Assembly (NCBI RefSeq): GCF_900182615.1
Contig: NZ_FXTE01000001.1
Span: 620,001 to 684,000, forward strand
DNA length: 64,000 bases
Origin: Ruegeria faecimaris
Lineage (GTDB): Bacteria > Pseudomonadota > Alphaproteobacteria > Rhodobacterales > Rhodobacteraceae
Reading direction: 5' to 3'
Shown piece by piece: positions 1 through 8,982 of the stretch; the first letter of the stretch is position 1, and every line of letters starts with the position of its first letter. Position numbers and translations under genes: made by a program. The notes below the pieces were generated by a model. That model saw only the letters and a program-made list of their open reading frames with translations, did no database searches and was not told where the DNA came from.

Positions 1-1509
1 CTTGCGGCCCAAAAGATAGGGTTCGGTGAAATTCAGGGAGTACTCTTCTGAATCCTGAGCGGTCGAAATCGTAACCCCGACGGTCTGTCCACGGCCTAGG
101 AAGTTTGACTCACTTAGGCCGATTGCAATGCCGAAACCGTCAGAGATCGAGTAGCTACCACCGAGGCTGAGCGAGCCTGTTGGCTGTTCTTCGACGTCGA
201 CATCCACGATCACTTGGCTGGGCGTCGAACCCTCGCGCGGTTCAACATCAGCGACAGCGAAATAGCCCAATGCCCGGATACGTTCAGCCGCCTGCCGAAT
301 TTCTCGCGGGTTGAACGGGTCACCCTCGACGGTGTCGAATTGACGACGGATCACGCGGTCAAGCGTTGTGGTGTTGCCCTCGATGTCGATACGCTCGACA
401 AAGATACGCGGTCCTTTGGTCAGAACGAATTCAACATCCAGCGTCAAATCACGTGCATTGCGCGTGACGCGCGGCTCAACCCGCAGAAAGTCCACCCCTT
501 GCCGAATGCCCAGACGCTCTTGCCTGGCGATAGAGTTTTCGACCAGTGAAGGAGAATAGGTGACACCCGGCTTGATCTTGAGTGCGGCCTGATACTCTGC
601 CGCATCAACACCGGGTATTTCGCTTACGGTGGTGATCTTGCCGAATGAGAATTTCTGACCTTCAGTTACATTCATCACCAGGAAAAACGCGTCGCGCTCA
701 CGTGTGAATTCAACATTGGCGCTGTTGACGCGGAAATCGACATAGCCACGCGACAAGTAGAAATCACGGATGACTTGTTTGTCGAACTCGATCCGGTCAG
801 CGATAAAAGTATCGCCCCGCAGGAACGTGCGCAGGAAATTGGCTTGCTTGGTTTCAAGCACACGGCGCAGACGCCGGTCGGAATAAGCCCGGTTGCCAAC
901 AAAGCTTACGCGCTCAACCTCGATCGTCGTACCTTCGGAGATTTCAAAAACGAGGTCTACCCGATTGTCGCTGCGGCGGATGATTCTGGGGATGACGGTT
1001 GCTGCAACACGTCCTTGAGCCAAATAGATTTCGGCAATCATGTCTGCGTCAGCTTCAGCGACCTGAGGCGTAAAGACCCGGCGGGGTTGAGACGAAACGG
1101 CATTGAGCAACAGCTCATCCTTGAGCCTCTTGTTACCCTCGATGCTGATCTGGTTGATCGTCGGATATTCCTGAACTTTGATGACCAAAGTGCTGCCACG
1201 AGGGGTCAAATCGACTGTTTCAAAAACACCACTGTCAAGCAGCCGTTGGAAGGCATCGTTGAGTTGTCCAGCTGTCACCGTCTGCCCAGGTTCGATTCCC
1301 GAACGTGCAATGATTGTCGATGTCTCGATGCGCCTGTTCCCCTCAACTTCGAACGAGTTGATGGTGTAGCTTTGCGCCTGAGCAGCCTGCGGCAGTGACA
1401 GCAAACTAACTGTGGCAAATAAGAAAAAGAATGTTAGGGCCTGCCACAAAATCTTGTTTACCGGCTTTTGCCCCCCGCAGGATGTGCCTGCGCCTCGCCT
1501 GTCGGTCAT
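1..1509 (-). CDS. bamA: Outer membrane protein assembly factor BamA (C-terminus beyond the window)
   Basis: Essential outer-membrane component of the BAM complex, which inserts beta-barrel proteins. The visible 503 residues begin with a basic stretch and a hydrophobic signal segment (about residues 20-46, ending QAAQAQ), followed by POTRA-type repeats; the sequence SFEVEGNRRIETSTI opens the first and FVERIDIEGNTTTLDRVI starts the last. The start of the barrel (SLSLGGSYSISDGFG) is reached before the window ends. The reading frame is open to base 1, so roughly the last third of a normal BamA is missing only because of the window edge. It is the distal gene of the frr-uppS-cdsA-dxr-rseP cluster, but a small gene and a terminator lie between rseP and bamA, so it probably also has its own promoter. 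The ribosome site before the chosen ATG is weak. Confidence 0.95.
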   Translation of the reverse strand, partial: MTDRRGAGTSCGGQKPVNKILWQALTFFFLFATVSLLSLPQAAQAQSYTINSFEVEGNRRIETSTIIARSGIEPGQTVTAGQLNDAFQRLLDSGVFETVDLTPRGSTLVIKVQEYPTINQISIEGNKRLKDELLLNAVSSQPRRVFTPQVAEADADMIAEIYLAQGRVAATVIPRIIRRSDNRVDLVFEISEGTTIEVERVSFVGNRAYSDRRLRRVLETKQANFLRTFLRGDTFIADRIEFDKQVIRDFYLSRGYVDFRVNSANVEFTRERDAFFLVMNVTEGQKFSFGKITTVSEIPGVDAAEYQAALKIKPGVTYSPSLVENSIARQERLGIRQGVDFLRVEPRVTRNARDLTLDVEFVLTKGPRIFVERIDIEGNTTTLDRVIRRQFDTVEGDPFNPREIRQAAERIRALGYFAVADVEPREGSTPSQVIVDVDVEEQPTGSLSLGGSYSISDGFGIAIGLSESNFLGRGQTVGVTISTAQDSEEYSLNFTEPYLLGRK

Positions 1510-1579
1510 ATTTTTCTCTACCCAGAATTTTAAGACTTTAAAGCTGAGTAACGGGATTGTCTGGCCTTGTCAAAAGCCG

Positions 1580-1608
1580 AAAAACAGAAAGCGGCCCATT
1601 GGGCCGCT
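1580..1608 (-). terminator. Rho-independent terminator after the 42-residue ORF
   Basis: An 8-bp GC-rich stem (AGCGGCCC/GGGCCGCT) with a 3-base loop at 1590-1608 is followed on the minus strand by TTTCTGTTTTT. It lies between the small ORF and bamA, about 30 bases past the small ORF's stop. Confidence 0.75.
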
Positions 1609-1637
1609 GTTCAGCAAATAAAAAGAAAGGAACAGAA

Positions 1638-1766
1638 TCACATGGTGATCAGATAAGCGCATCCACCCATAGCCAACGCAGTCGCGCCGAAAAACAAGAT
1701 CGAGTCCCAGTTCAGCGCAAGCAGGAAGCTAAAGCTGCGATATGATTTTTTGATAGCATTCGCCAT
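1638..1766 (-). CDS. Small single-pass membrane protein, 42 residues, unknown function
   Basis: The frame begins MANAIKKSYRSF, has a basic start, then a long hydrophobic segment (LLALNWDSILFFGATALAMGG, shown here only in outline), and ends YLITM before a TGA stop. A good ribosome-binding site (AGAGGCG, 4 bases before ATG) and a terminator just downstream support a real gene. It sits between rseP and bamA in the envelope-biogenesis cluster. I do not recognise a family. Position suggests an inner-membrane peptide, but no role can be assigned from sequence. Confidence 0.65.
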   Translation of the reverse strand: MANAIKKSYRSFSFLLALNWDSILFFGATALAMGGCAYLITM

Positions 1767-1858
1767 GATCGCCTCTGACAGACAAAATTATGAAACGAAC
1801 ACATCCTATGAGGGAATTGGGGCGGAATTGCGACTAGATTGTGCAAGCTCCGCCCAAA

Positions 1859-3211
1859 TCAACAGAACAGGTCATTTGAGACGGAAAACAGCATCAGAGC
1901 CAGAATGATTGACACGCCGATGCCCATCAAAATCCGCAGCGCTTTGTCGCTGGGTGGTTTCCCGGAGATGGCCTCATATGCGTAAAATACCAAGTGTCCT
2001 CCATCCAAAGCCGGAATCGGAAACAGGTTCAGCAAACCGACAGCAGTTGACAGAACGGCGATAAAGAAGATGAAGTTCTGCGCCCCCTGGCTGGCCATCG
2101 CACCCGAGGTTTCGGCGATTCCGATCGGGCCGGACATGTTACAGGTGCTGATCGCTCCGGTCACCATGTGCCAGATACCTGAAAGAGACCCGTCAATGAT
2201 ACGCAATGTTTGTCGCACACCGCCGCCAAGAGATGTCAGGATGCCCGCCCTTTCGGTTGCAGGTTCTAGCATCATGCCGCCGACGATCCCGATCCTCCAA
2301 TGCGTTACAAAACCACCATCAGACTGCGGCTCATCCGTGCGGCGTGGAGCGAGGGCAAACTCCAGTTCAGCTCCGTCACGCCAGACATTCAACAGCAGTG
2401 GCCGCCCATCAGAGCCTTCCACGTGGTCCTTGAGCTGTTCAAAGGCATAAACCGGGTCGCCATTAACCGCTGTTATGACATCCCCCTGTGCCAAGCTGAT
2501 ATCCATTGCTGCGCTGCGCGGAACAACCTGTTGAATCAGGGGGGGGAACAGCCAAGGTGCGGAAACGTCCAATGTGTCACCGTCACGAAGAACTGTGTAA
2601 TCAAGTACGGGGTCAACGGGCAAAGAGTCTACGAACTCGCTCCACGATCCTTCTTGCTCGAAATCTGGCAGGTCAATACCTGCAATCGCGTGGATTTCAT
2701 CACCTTCACGCAGCTCTTGCACTGTCCCCGGCAGAGGATGCAGAGACCCAACGGTCAGAGGGTCTCTGGTTGCGCCTTGCGTAAAGAAAATTAGGGCAAA
2801 GACCAGTATCGACATTGCGAAATTAAAGATTGGCCCTGCCGCAACAGTTGCCGTCCTGGCCCAAAGTGGCGCGCCATGCATTGTGCGGCGCAGCTCCTCC
2901 GGGCTTTGCTCAGAAATTTCAGACATTGCGGCTTCGTCTTTGCCGGATGCTGCATTGGCATCACCCAGAAACTTGACATACCCGCCGAATGGAAGCGCTG
3001 CGATCTGCCAGCGCGTTCCTCTTTTGTCGATACGGCTCCAGAGTACGGGACCGAAACCGATTGAGAACACTTCGGCGTAGATGCCGGACCAACGGCCAAC
3101 AATGTAATGCCCGTATTCATGTACGGCTACGATGGCGGATAACGCGATCACAAAGGCGAATATGGTGTAAATCAAATTGCCGAATTGTGGGATCAGTGAG
3201 AGTACGTCCAA
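1859..3211 (-). CDS. rseP: RIP metalloprotease RseP (site-2 protease family)
   Basis: Inner-membrane zinc protease that cuts transmembrane anchors, classically the anti-sigma factor RseA in the envelope stress response. The product is 450 residues. The zinc-binding HEYGH motif is at residues 31-35 in the first membrane helix, PDZ-like regions lie in the middle, and the second catalytic motif NLFPIPALDGGH is near residue 402. I chose the TTG start at 3211, directly after the dxr stop, because AGGAAAA stands 7 bases before it and the protein then begins MDVLSLIPQFGN as in relatives; an upstream in-frame start would need a 26-residue unconserved extension reading through the end of dxr. It follows dxr with essentially no gap and is translationally coupled. 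Confidence 0.95.
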   Translation of the reverse strand: MDVLSLIPQFGNLIYTIFAFVIALSAIVAVHEYGHYIVGRWSGIYAEVFSIGFGPVLWSRIDKRGTRWQIAALPFGGYVKFLGDANAASGKDEAAMSEISEQSPEELRRTMHGAPLWARTATVAAGPIFNFAMSILVFALIFFTQGATRDPLTVGSLHPLPGTVQELREGDEIHAIAGIDLPDFEQEGSWSEFVDSLPVDPVLDYTVLRDGDTLDVSAPWLFPPLIQQVVPRSAAMDISLAQGDVITAVNGDPVYAFEQLKDHVEGSDGRPLLLNVWRDGAELEFALAPRRTDEPQSDGGFVTHWRIGIVGGMMLEPATERAGILTSLGGGVRQTLRIIDGSLSGIWHMVTGAISTCNMSGPIGIAETSGAMASQGAQNFIFFIAVLSTAVGLLNLFPIPALDGGHLVFYAYEAISGKPPSDKALRILMGIGVSIILALMLFSVSNDLFC

Positions 3212-3212
3212 A

Positions 3213-4388
3213 TTATTTTCCTGCTCGTTGCGCAACGGCGTTATCGACCCATATACGTGCCAGATGGTCGGTTTGCAGCACGTTATCAAGGGTCATTGGG
3301 GCGTCAATATGGTTGTCTTGTGCATCGAAACGATCCAAGACGGCGGCCACGATGTCTGCCATATCAAGAAAACCAATGCGACCTGCAATGAAATGGTCGA
3401 GTGCACATTCTTTGGCTCCGTTGAAAACCGCTCCGGACAGCCCGCCCCGCTCCATGACTTCGCGTGCTAACCGCAAAGCCGGATATCGGTTTTCGTCTGG
3501 TTCCTGAAATCGCAACTGTCCCAGCTTTGCAAGGTTCAGCCTTTCGACCGGAAGGGTCTGACGTTTTGGCCAATTCAGGGCGTATCCGATCGCGTGGCGC
3601 ATATCTGGCGCGCCCATATGGGCCATAACCGCGCCATCGTTAAACCCGACCATCGCATGAACGATGGATTCCGGATGCACAATCACTTCGATCATATCCG
3701 GGGATATGCCGAAGAATTCGCGTGTTTCGATCACCTCGAGCGCCTTGTTGAACATCGAAGCGCTATCAATCGTGATCCGCTGCCCCATATTCCAGTTCGG
3801 GTGGCTCGAGGCCTGCTCAACCGTGGCTGAGGCCAATTTGCTCATTGGCCAATCACGGAAAGCGCCGCCGCTGGCAGTGATGATGATACGCTCGACCGAT
3901 GCCATATCTTCACCGACCAGAGCTTGAAAAACGGCAGAATGTTCGCTGTCCACCGGCAGCAATCGGGCATTGTGCTTTCGGGCAGTATCCAGAACCAAAG
4001 TACCCGCGCAGACAAGCGTTTCTTTATTCGCCAAAGCCAGCGTCGCGCCCTGTTCAAGCGCCGTCAGCCCTGGTTGCAACCCCGCAGCCCCAACGATGGC
4101 AGACATGACCCAGTCAGCCGGTCGCGCCGCAGCTTCGGCCAGAGCATTCGCGCCGGCGGCGACCTCGACATCAGAACCGGCCAAGGCCGCTCGCAGGTCC
4201 TCAAGCCGGTCTGGGTGGGCTGTAATCGCGATATCCGCATTCAAACGTTTGGCGTCACGTGCAAGTTGTTCGATATTGGCTCCACCAGTCAGGGCGACAA
4301 CATCATACGCTGATGGATTTCGGTCAATCAGATCTATCGTGTTTTGCCCGATAGAACCCGTCGCTCCAAAAACAGAGATTTTGCGCAT
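3213..4388 (-). CDS. dxr: 1-deoxy-D-xylulose 5-phosphate reductoisomerase
   Basis: Cytoplasmic enzyme of the MEP isoprenoid pathway; it converts DXP to MEP with NADPH. The NADPH-binding GATGSIG sits at residues 8-14, followed by the SAIVGAAGL and VDSEHSA segments that contribute substrate and metal binding, and the SIVHAMV segment of the catalytic domain. The length of 391 is typical. The ATG at 4388 overlaps the cdsA stop by one base (TGATG); a GTG one codon upstream is also possible. Lies between cdsA and rseP in a tightly packed operon that also makes the undecaprenyl carrier, the isoprenoid product that depends on this pathway. Confidence 0.96.
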   Translation of the reverse strand: MRKISVFGATGSIGQNTIDLIDRNPSAYDVVALTGGANIEQLARDAKRLNADIAITAHPDRLEDLRAALAGSDVEVAAGANALAEAAARPADWVMSAIVGAAGLQPGLTALEQGATLALANKETLVCAGTLVLDTARKHNARLLPVDSEHSAVFQALVGEDMASVERIIITASGGAFRDWPMSKLASATVEQASSHPNWNMGQRITIDSASMFNKALEVIETREFFGISPDMIEVIVHPESIVHAMVGFNDGAVMAHMGAPDMRHAIGYALNWPKRQTLPVERLNLAKLGQLRFQEPDENRYPALRLAREVMERGGLSGAVFNGAKECALDHFIAGRIGFLDMADIVAAVLDRFDAQDNHIDAPMTLDNVLQTDHLARIWVDNAVAQRAGK

Positions 4389-5170
4389 CACATGGCTCCG
4401 GGGGAAAAAATCAACCCCACAAGCAGAACGAACAGAGCGGCCCCCATCATCCCATCGAATCGATCAAGGAAGCCGCCATGGCCGGGAATCAGGTTCGAAC
4501 TGTCCTTGACGCCGAATTTTCGTTTGGCCGCGCTTTCGACAATATCGCCGGCCTGGCTGGCCATTGACGCCAGAACCGAGATCACGATGAACCAAGTTCC
4601 GAAGCCGCCGTAAGCCGCAAAGGCTAAGCCAACAATGGCAGCCGCTACCCAGCCTCCTGCTGTTCCCGACCACGTCTTTTTCGGGCTGACTCGTGGCCAG
4701 AATTTTGGCCCACCCAATGCCTTTCCGACAAAATATCCGGCGACATCCGTAGCAACGACGACCGATATCAGCCAGACCATCCAGACAAATCCCATATTCG
4801 TCCGGATTGAGATAAAGCCCAGCCCCGCGGCCGCGATCCACAGCGCGAAGAGAGTATAGATACCCCGGTACCGGCTGACCTGCCCTGCCCCGACCAGTGC
4901 CGGAGCAAGCAAGAAGGGAAGTTTATAGAGTGCCGGAAGATGGTAACTCAGCACCACCGCAAAACCGGTCAATATGGCAAGCTGGATCGCAACAGCTTTC
5001 CTGCCCGGGTCGATCATACGGACCAGTTCCCAGGTCATCAGCCCGCAAGCAATGGAAATGAAGGCTTCGAACCACAGACCGCCCAGCCAGACCTCGACAG
5101 CGCCAACGGCAACAAGGACACCCGCCGACAATACGCGGGCAGTCAGGTCGGACCAGCGCCCGTCACTCAT
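4388..5170 (-). CDS. cdsA: Phosphatidate cytidylyltransferase (CDP-diglyceride synthase)
   Basis: Integral membrane enzyme that makes CDP-diacylglycerol from phosphatidate and CTP for phospholipid synthesis. The 260-residue product has multiple hydrophobic helices and the family signature near its C-terminus (SPKKTWSGTAGG, then GDIVESAAKRKFGVKDSSN and PGHGGFLDRFD, here abbreviated). The ATG at 5170 overlaps the uppS stop as ATGA, which decides the start against a 16-residue upstream extension. Member of the frr-uppS-cdsA-dxr-rseP operon. Confidence 0.96.
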   Translation of the reverse strand: MSDGRWSDLTARVLSAGVLVAVGAVEVWLGGLWFEAFISIACGLMTWELVRMIDPGRKAVAIQLAILTGFAVVLSYHLPALYKLPFLLAPALVGAGQVSRYRGIYTLFALWIAAAGLGFISIRTNMGFVWMVWLISVVVATDVAGYFVGKALGGPKFWPRVSPKKTWSGTAGGWVAAAIVGLAFAAYGGFGTWFIVISVLASMASQAGDIVESAAKRKFGVKDSSNLIPGHGGFLDRFDGMMGAALFVLLVGLIFSPGAM

Positions 5171-5898
5171 GCCGGTACAGCTCCGAACCGTCGGTCTCGG
5201 CTGCCATAGCTCAGGCACAGGCGCTCAAGCTCTGCCGCAGTGAAGTCTGGCCAGAGCGTGTCGATGAATTCGTATTCCGAATAGGCGGATTGCCATAACA
5301 GAAAATTGGAAATACGAGCCTCGCCGCTGGTTCGGATCACCAGATCAGGATCGGGAAGAACATGTGTGTCCAGATATTTCGGCAGCGTTTCTTCGTCTAC
5401 ATCATCAGGATGCAAGCGCCCGTCAGCGACATCCTGTGCCAGACGTTTGGTAGCCCGCGCGACTTCATCCCGACCGCCATAGTTCAACGCAATGGTCAGG
5501 TGAACCAGATCATTTCCCTCGGTCTCGGCCTCAAGCGTATCCATCAATTCGATCAGTTTGGCATCCAACTTGACCCTGTCACCGATGAAACGCACCCGAA
5601 CACCCGAGTCTCGGAGCGTCCGGGTTTCCTTGATAATATAGCGCCGAAACAAGCTCATCAGACCGGCAACTTCGACCTGAGTGCGTTTCCAGTTCTCGGT
5701 CGAAAACGCAAAAACAGTCAGATATTTGATACCAAGCCTCGGGCAGGCCTCGACCACATCGCGCACACGTCTTGCCCCGGCGTGGTGGCCAAACAGGCGA
5801 GGTCGCCCGCGGGCCTGCGCCCAGCGACCATTGCCATCCATGATGATCGCGACATGCTGGGGCCCTCTTTCGGGCATGGTATGCGAGGAAGAGGGCAT
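5167..5898 (-). CDS. uppS: Undecaprenyl diphosphate synthase (cis-prenyltransferase)
   Basis: Condenses isopentenyl diphosphate units onto farnesyl diphosphate to form the C55 lipid carrier for peptidoglycan and other polymers. The product has 243 residues. The catalytic-aspartate motif IIMDGNGRWA is near the N-terminus, FSTENWKR follows in the middle, and RTSGEARISNFLLWQ, the diphosphate-binding region, is toward the end. Start is taken at the ATG at 5898; a GTG codon directly before it is the alternative. The gene begins about 9 bases after frr and overlaps cdsA by four bases. Confidence 0.96.
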   Translation of the reverse strand: MPSSSHTMPERGPQHVAIIMDGNGRWAQARGRPRLFGHHAGARRVRDVVEACPRLGIKYLTVFAFSTENWKRTQVEVAGLMSLFRRYIIKETRTLRDSGVRVRFIGDRVKLDAKLIELMDTLEAETEGNDLVHLTIALNYGGRDEVARATKRLAQDVADGRLHPDDVDEETLPKYLDTHVLPDPDLVIRTSGEARISNFLLWQSAYSEYEFIDTLWPDFTAAELERLCLSYGSRDRRFGAVPA

Positions 5899-5907
5899 CA
5901 CCCGGTC

Positions 5908-6471
5908 TCAGACCTGCATGATTTCTGCCTGCTTGGTCTCAAGCGCGGCATCTACTACCTTGATCATCTGGTCGGTTAGATCCTGCACTTCGCTTTCCCA
6001 GAACTTCTGGTCATCTTCGGACATACCGTCAGCCTTGGCCTTCTTGATCTGATCCATCCCGTCGCGGCGCACATTGCGGATCGAAACGCGCGCGTGTTCG
6101 GCATATTGTCCGGCGACTTTGCCCAACTCGCGACGGCGTTCTTCGTTCAGTTCCGGGATCGGTAGCATGATGATCGTTCCGTTAAGCTGAGGGTTGATGC
6201 CCAGCCCACTTTCGCGGATCGCTTTTTCCACTTTGCCGACCAGCCCTTTATCCCAGACATTGACCGTTACCATACGCGGCTCGGGCACATTGACCGTTCC
6301 CACCTGGTTGATCGGCGTCATCGAACCATAGGCATCGACCATCACCGGCTCGAGCATCGAGGCCGAGGCGCGCCCGGTGCGCAGCGATGCAAATTCGGTT
6401 CTGAGGTTTGACATTGCGCCGTCCATGCGGCGTTTCAGGTCGTCTGTGTCCAGTTCGAAATCGTCAGACAT
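5908..6471 (-). CDS. frr: Ribosome recycling factor
   Basis: Splits post-termination ribosomes together with EF-G. The 187-residue protein starts [19 protein letters not shown] and carries the conserved LRTGRAS motif and the [14 protein letters not shown] segment, and its length matches the family. The ATG at 6471 is chosen because GGGGAG stands 8 bases upstream; a GTG three codons earlier is possible. First gene of the cluster; pyrH, its usual upstream neighbour, is absent here, so a promoter should lie in 6472-6612. That region also holds a 16-base palindrome (ATGGCT, 4-base loop, AGCCAT at 6505-6520) in the presumed leader. Confidence 0.96.
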   Translation of the reverse strand: MSDDFELDTDDLKRRMDGAMSNLRTEFASLRTGRASASMLEPVMVDAYGSMTPINQVGTVNVPEPRMVTVNVWDKGLVGKVEKAIRESGLGINPQLNGTIIMLPIPELNEERRRELGKVAGQYAEHARVSIRNVRRDGMDQIKKAKADGMSEDDQKFWESEVQDLTDQMIKVVDAALETKQAEIMQV

Positions 6472-6602
6472 TCTGCTCACTCCCCGTCTTCAGGTACTGT
6501 TTGCATGGCTCATAAGCCATTCAATTTGGGATGTATAGCAATGATGGTCCGTATTTACGCCATTGACCAGAGGTGTTTGCCGGAATTCCGCGAACCTGCA
6601 GC

Positions 6603-6638
6603 CACAAAATTAACCGACCGCAAATCAATGCGGTCGGT
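6603..6638 (-). terminator. Rho-independent terminator of dmdA-acuI
   Basis: A perfect 10-bp stem (ACCGACCGCA/TGCGGTCGGT, arms 6613-6622 and 6629-6638) with a six-base loop is followed on the minus strand by TTAATTTTG. It lies 20 bases after the acuI stop and separates that operon from frr. Confidence 0.85.
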
Positions 6639-6657
6639 CAGACATATTCATTCCGGA

Positions 6658-7653
6658 TCAGGCGTTTACGTCTACGACAACACGACCTTTTACCTGACCT
6701 TGCAGGATATCCGCCCCTAATTGGGGCAGATCGCTCAGCTTTGCGGGATGGATCATCGCCTCAAGCTTGTCCATCGGAAGGTCGGTTGCTATCCGCTGCC
6801 AGGCCCGCAGCCGATTTTCATAAGGCTGCATCACGCTGTCGATGCCCAAGAGGTTCACACCGCGTAAAAGGAACGGGATAACAGTTGCCGGAAGGCCCGC
6901 GCCGCCAGCCAACCCCACGGCCGAGACCGAGGCACCGTATTTCATCTGCCCAAGAACGCGTGCCAGCATTGCGCCGCCAACTGCGTCCACACAGCCAGAC
7001 CATGCCTCGCTTTCCAGGGGGCGCTTAGTTGTCTCGTTCAACTCTTCGCGTGGCACAATGGTCGTGGCGCCCAAAGACTTCAGGTAATCGCTGGTTTCCG
7101 GCCGTCCGGTGACGGCTGCCACTTCGTATCCCAAATTGGCAAGAATCGCCGTCGCGACCGAGCCGACACCACCTGCCGCGCCCGTGACCAAGACCGGACC
7201 GTGCCCCGGTTTCAGCCCATGATCCTCAAGCGCCATAACCGCCAGCATCGCGGTGAACCCAGCGGTTCCGACGGCCATCGCCTGGCGGGGCTCCAACCCA
7301 TCGGGCAGCGGAACCAACCAATCGGCACGGGCATTGGCTTTTTGTGAGTACCCACCCCAATGCGCCTCACCGACACGCCAACCGGTCAGGACCACTTTGT
7401 CACCCGGTTTATATCGCTCATCCGAAGACGACTCGACCGTCCCCGCATAGTCGATGCCAGGAACATGCGGATAGCTGCGTACCAGCCCCCCGCCTTTGGG
7501 CGACAGGCAAAGACCATCCTTATAATTTACCGTTGAATACTGAACCGCCACGGTAACCTCACCCTGCGGCAGATCCCCTTCCGAAAGCTGTTGAACCGAG
7601 GGGCTGGCCAGCCCGCTTTCCTCGTCTTTTTCCATCACCAGTGCGTTGAACAT
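6658..7653 (-). CDS. acuI: Acryloyl-CoA reductase AcuI (YhdH-type zinc-free MDR oxidoreductase)
   Basis: NADPH-dependent reduction of acryloyl-CoA to propionyl-CoA, which protects the cell from this reactive product of DMSP cleavage and feeds carbon into propionate metabolism. The 331-residue medium-chain dehydrogenase/reductase has the N-terminal YSTVNYKDGL segment of this subfamily and the nucleotide-binding VTGAAGGVGSVA. Start ATG 7653 follows a full AGGAGG site; a TTG one codon earlier is less likely. It directly follows dmdA on the same strand (86-base gap), an arrangement known from Ruegeria. That gene order is the main reason for preferring AcuI to a generic quinone reductase. Confidence 0.92.
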   Translation of the reverse strand: MFNALVMEKDEESGLASPSVQQLSEGDLPQGEVTVAVQYSTVNYKDGLCLSPKGGGLVRSYPHVPGIDYAGTVESSSDERYKPGDKVVLTGWRVGEAHWGGYSQKANARADWLVPLPDGLEPRQAMAVGTAGFTAMLAVMALEDHGLKPGHGPVLVTGAAGGVGSVATAILANLGYEVAAVTGRPETSDYLKSLGATTIVPREELNETTKRPLESEAWSGCVDAVGGAMLARVLGQMKYGASVSAVGLAGGAGLPATVIPFLLRGVNLLGIDSVMQPYENRLRAWQRIATDLPMDKLEAMIHPAKLSDLPQLGADILQGQVKGRVVVDVNA

Positions 7654-7738
7654 CAAAATGTCCTCCTGTTTTGGACGTCAGAGTACAGCCCCGACCCCGT
7701 GTAATAACCTGTTTCTGAACCCGATACGCCGCTTGCGA

Positions 7739-8842
7739 TCAGATCCAGAACTTTTCCCGTACAGTCGCCTCACGCATACCGTCGGGCGATTCGACCTCAA
7801 CCCTTGTACCCGCATCCCAATGGCTGAGTTTGAGCATCCCAATGGAAACATTGGTGTTGAAATCCGGAGACCAAGCGGCAGAAGTGATTTGACCGACCCG
7901 TTTCCCCTGCGCGTAAACCGACCATGGAGCAACGCAGGCACCAACGGCCGGCCCAGCGATTTCAATCGGACGGATTTGCTGGATCGGCCCTTCTTTCGCG
8001 ACCCGCAACAATGCGTCCCGGCCAATGCAGCCGATTGCAGTATGCGTGTTACAGAATTTGCCCAAACCACATTCATGCGGGGTGTTGTCGTCGGTCATAT
8101 CGTTTCCGTAGGACAGCAACCCAGCCTCAATGCGTTCGATCAGGTTGGGACAACCCGCCCGCACGTTCAAATCCTCACCGGCCGAAAACAGCGCATTCCA
8201 CAGCGTCATTCCGATATCGCTGCCCTCGACATAAATCTCGAACCCGCCCTGCTTTGAATACCCGGACCTGGCGATGGCCAGATCGCGGCCCGCAAATTCG
8301 AACATGTCGAATTTGAAGAACCGGATGTCTTTGACGCGCTCGCCGAATACGCGGGACATCAGCTCATCCGCCATGGGCCCTTGTATGGCCAGGGGTGAGA
8401 CGTCGGGCTCATCCACTAGAACATCCAACCGATAGCCGTTCGCGATTCCTTTGACCCATAACAACAAATCGCTATCCGCGATTGAGATCCACCAGCGGTC
8501 CTCGGACAGTTTCACCGCAACCGGATCATTCAGCATGCCACCGGTCTCATCAACGATAGGGACGTAATAGCATTGGCCGGGCAACATGCCTCTCAAATCG
8601 CGTGGCGTCAGCATTTGCATAAGGCGTGCCGCGTCGGGACCTCTGAGTTCGACCTGTCGCTCACACGAGACATCCCAGACCTGCACATGCTTTTTCAAGT
8701 GCCGGTAATCAGCCTCGACGCTGTCGAATACAGTTGGCAATAGCATCCGGTTATAAACCGTGAATGCCTTTACGCCTGCGGCTTCGACCCCTTCAGAAAA
8801 AGGTGTGCGCCGCAACCGGCGAGAGAAGGAAATATTGGCCAC
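7739..8842 (-). CDS. dmdA: Dimethylsulfoniopropionate demethylase DmdA
   Basis: Transfers a methyl group from DMSP to tetrahydrofolate, giving methylmercaptopropionate; this is the first step of the demethylation pathway of marine bacteria. The 367-residue protein belongs to the GcvT (aminomethyltransferase) fold family; LIERIEAGLLSYGNDM and NTPHECGLGKFCN are typical of DmdA, as is the length. Start is a GTG at 8842 preceded by GAGGAGG at good spacing. Paralogous GcvT-like proteins exist, so the neighbouring acuI strengthens the call. The 140-base region upstream should hold the promoter of the pair; a FadR-type GntR gene 1.7 kb away is a candidate regulator. Confidence 0.93.
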   Translation of the reverse strand: MANISFSRRLRRTPFSEGVEAAGVKAFTVYNRMLLPTVFDSVEADYRHLKKHVQVWDVSCERQVELRGPDAARLMQMLTPRDLRGMLPGQCYYVPIVDETGGMLNDPVAVKLSEDRWWISIADSDLLLWVKGIANGYRLDVLVDEPDVSPLAIQGPMADELMSRVFGERVKDIRFFKFDMFEFAGRDLAIARSGYSKQGGFEIYVEGSDIGMTLWNALFSAGEDLNVRAGCPNLIERIEAGLLSYGNDMTDDNTPHECGLGKFCNTHTAIGCIGRDALLRVAKEGPIQQIRPIEIAGPAVGACVAPWSVYAQGKRVGQITSAAWSPDFNTNVSIGMLKLSHWDAGTRVEVESPDGMREATVREKFWI

Positions 8843-8935
8843 TTAAGCCTCCTCGGGCATAATGCCAGATCACAATTCGAAGCCTGCGGTCCCGTCAGAA
8901 TCTGGTGCAACAGGCCGCGATGGCGTGTCTGGCGA

Positions 8936-8968
8936 TTGAAAATTAGGATCACGTATTGCACGTAATCC
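8936..8968 (-). terminator. Terminator after the DUF2182-DUF1326 pair
   Basis: A hairpin with arms GGATCACGT (8946-8954) and ACGTAATCC (8960-8968), one mismatch and a five-base loop, is followed on the minus strand by TAATTTTC. It lies 15 bases past the DUF1326 stop and upstream of dmdA. Confidence 0.55.
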
Positions 8969-8982
8969 TTTGTGATTTCGTA

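Noticed and set aside
8843..8982. A copy of the GntR direct repeat before dmdA
   Set aside because: Only loose matches such as CGTCAGAAT and TGTCTGGCG are present; too weak to call.
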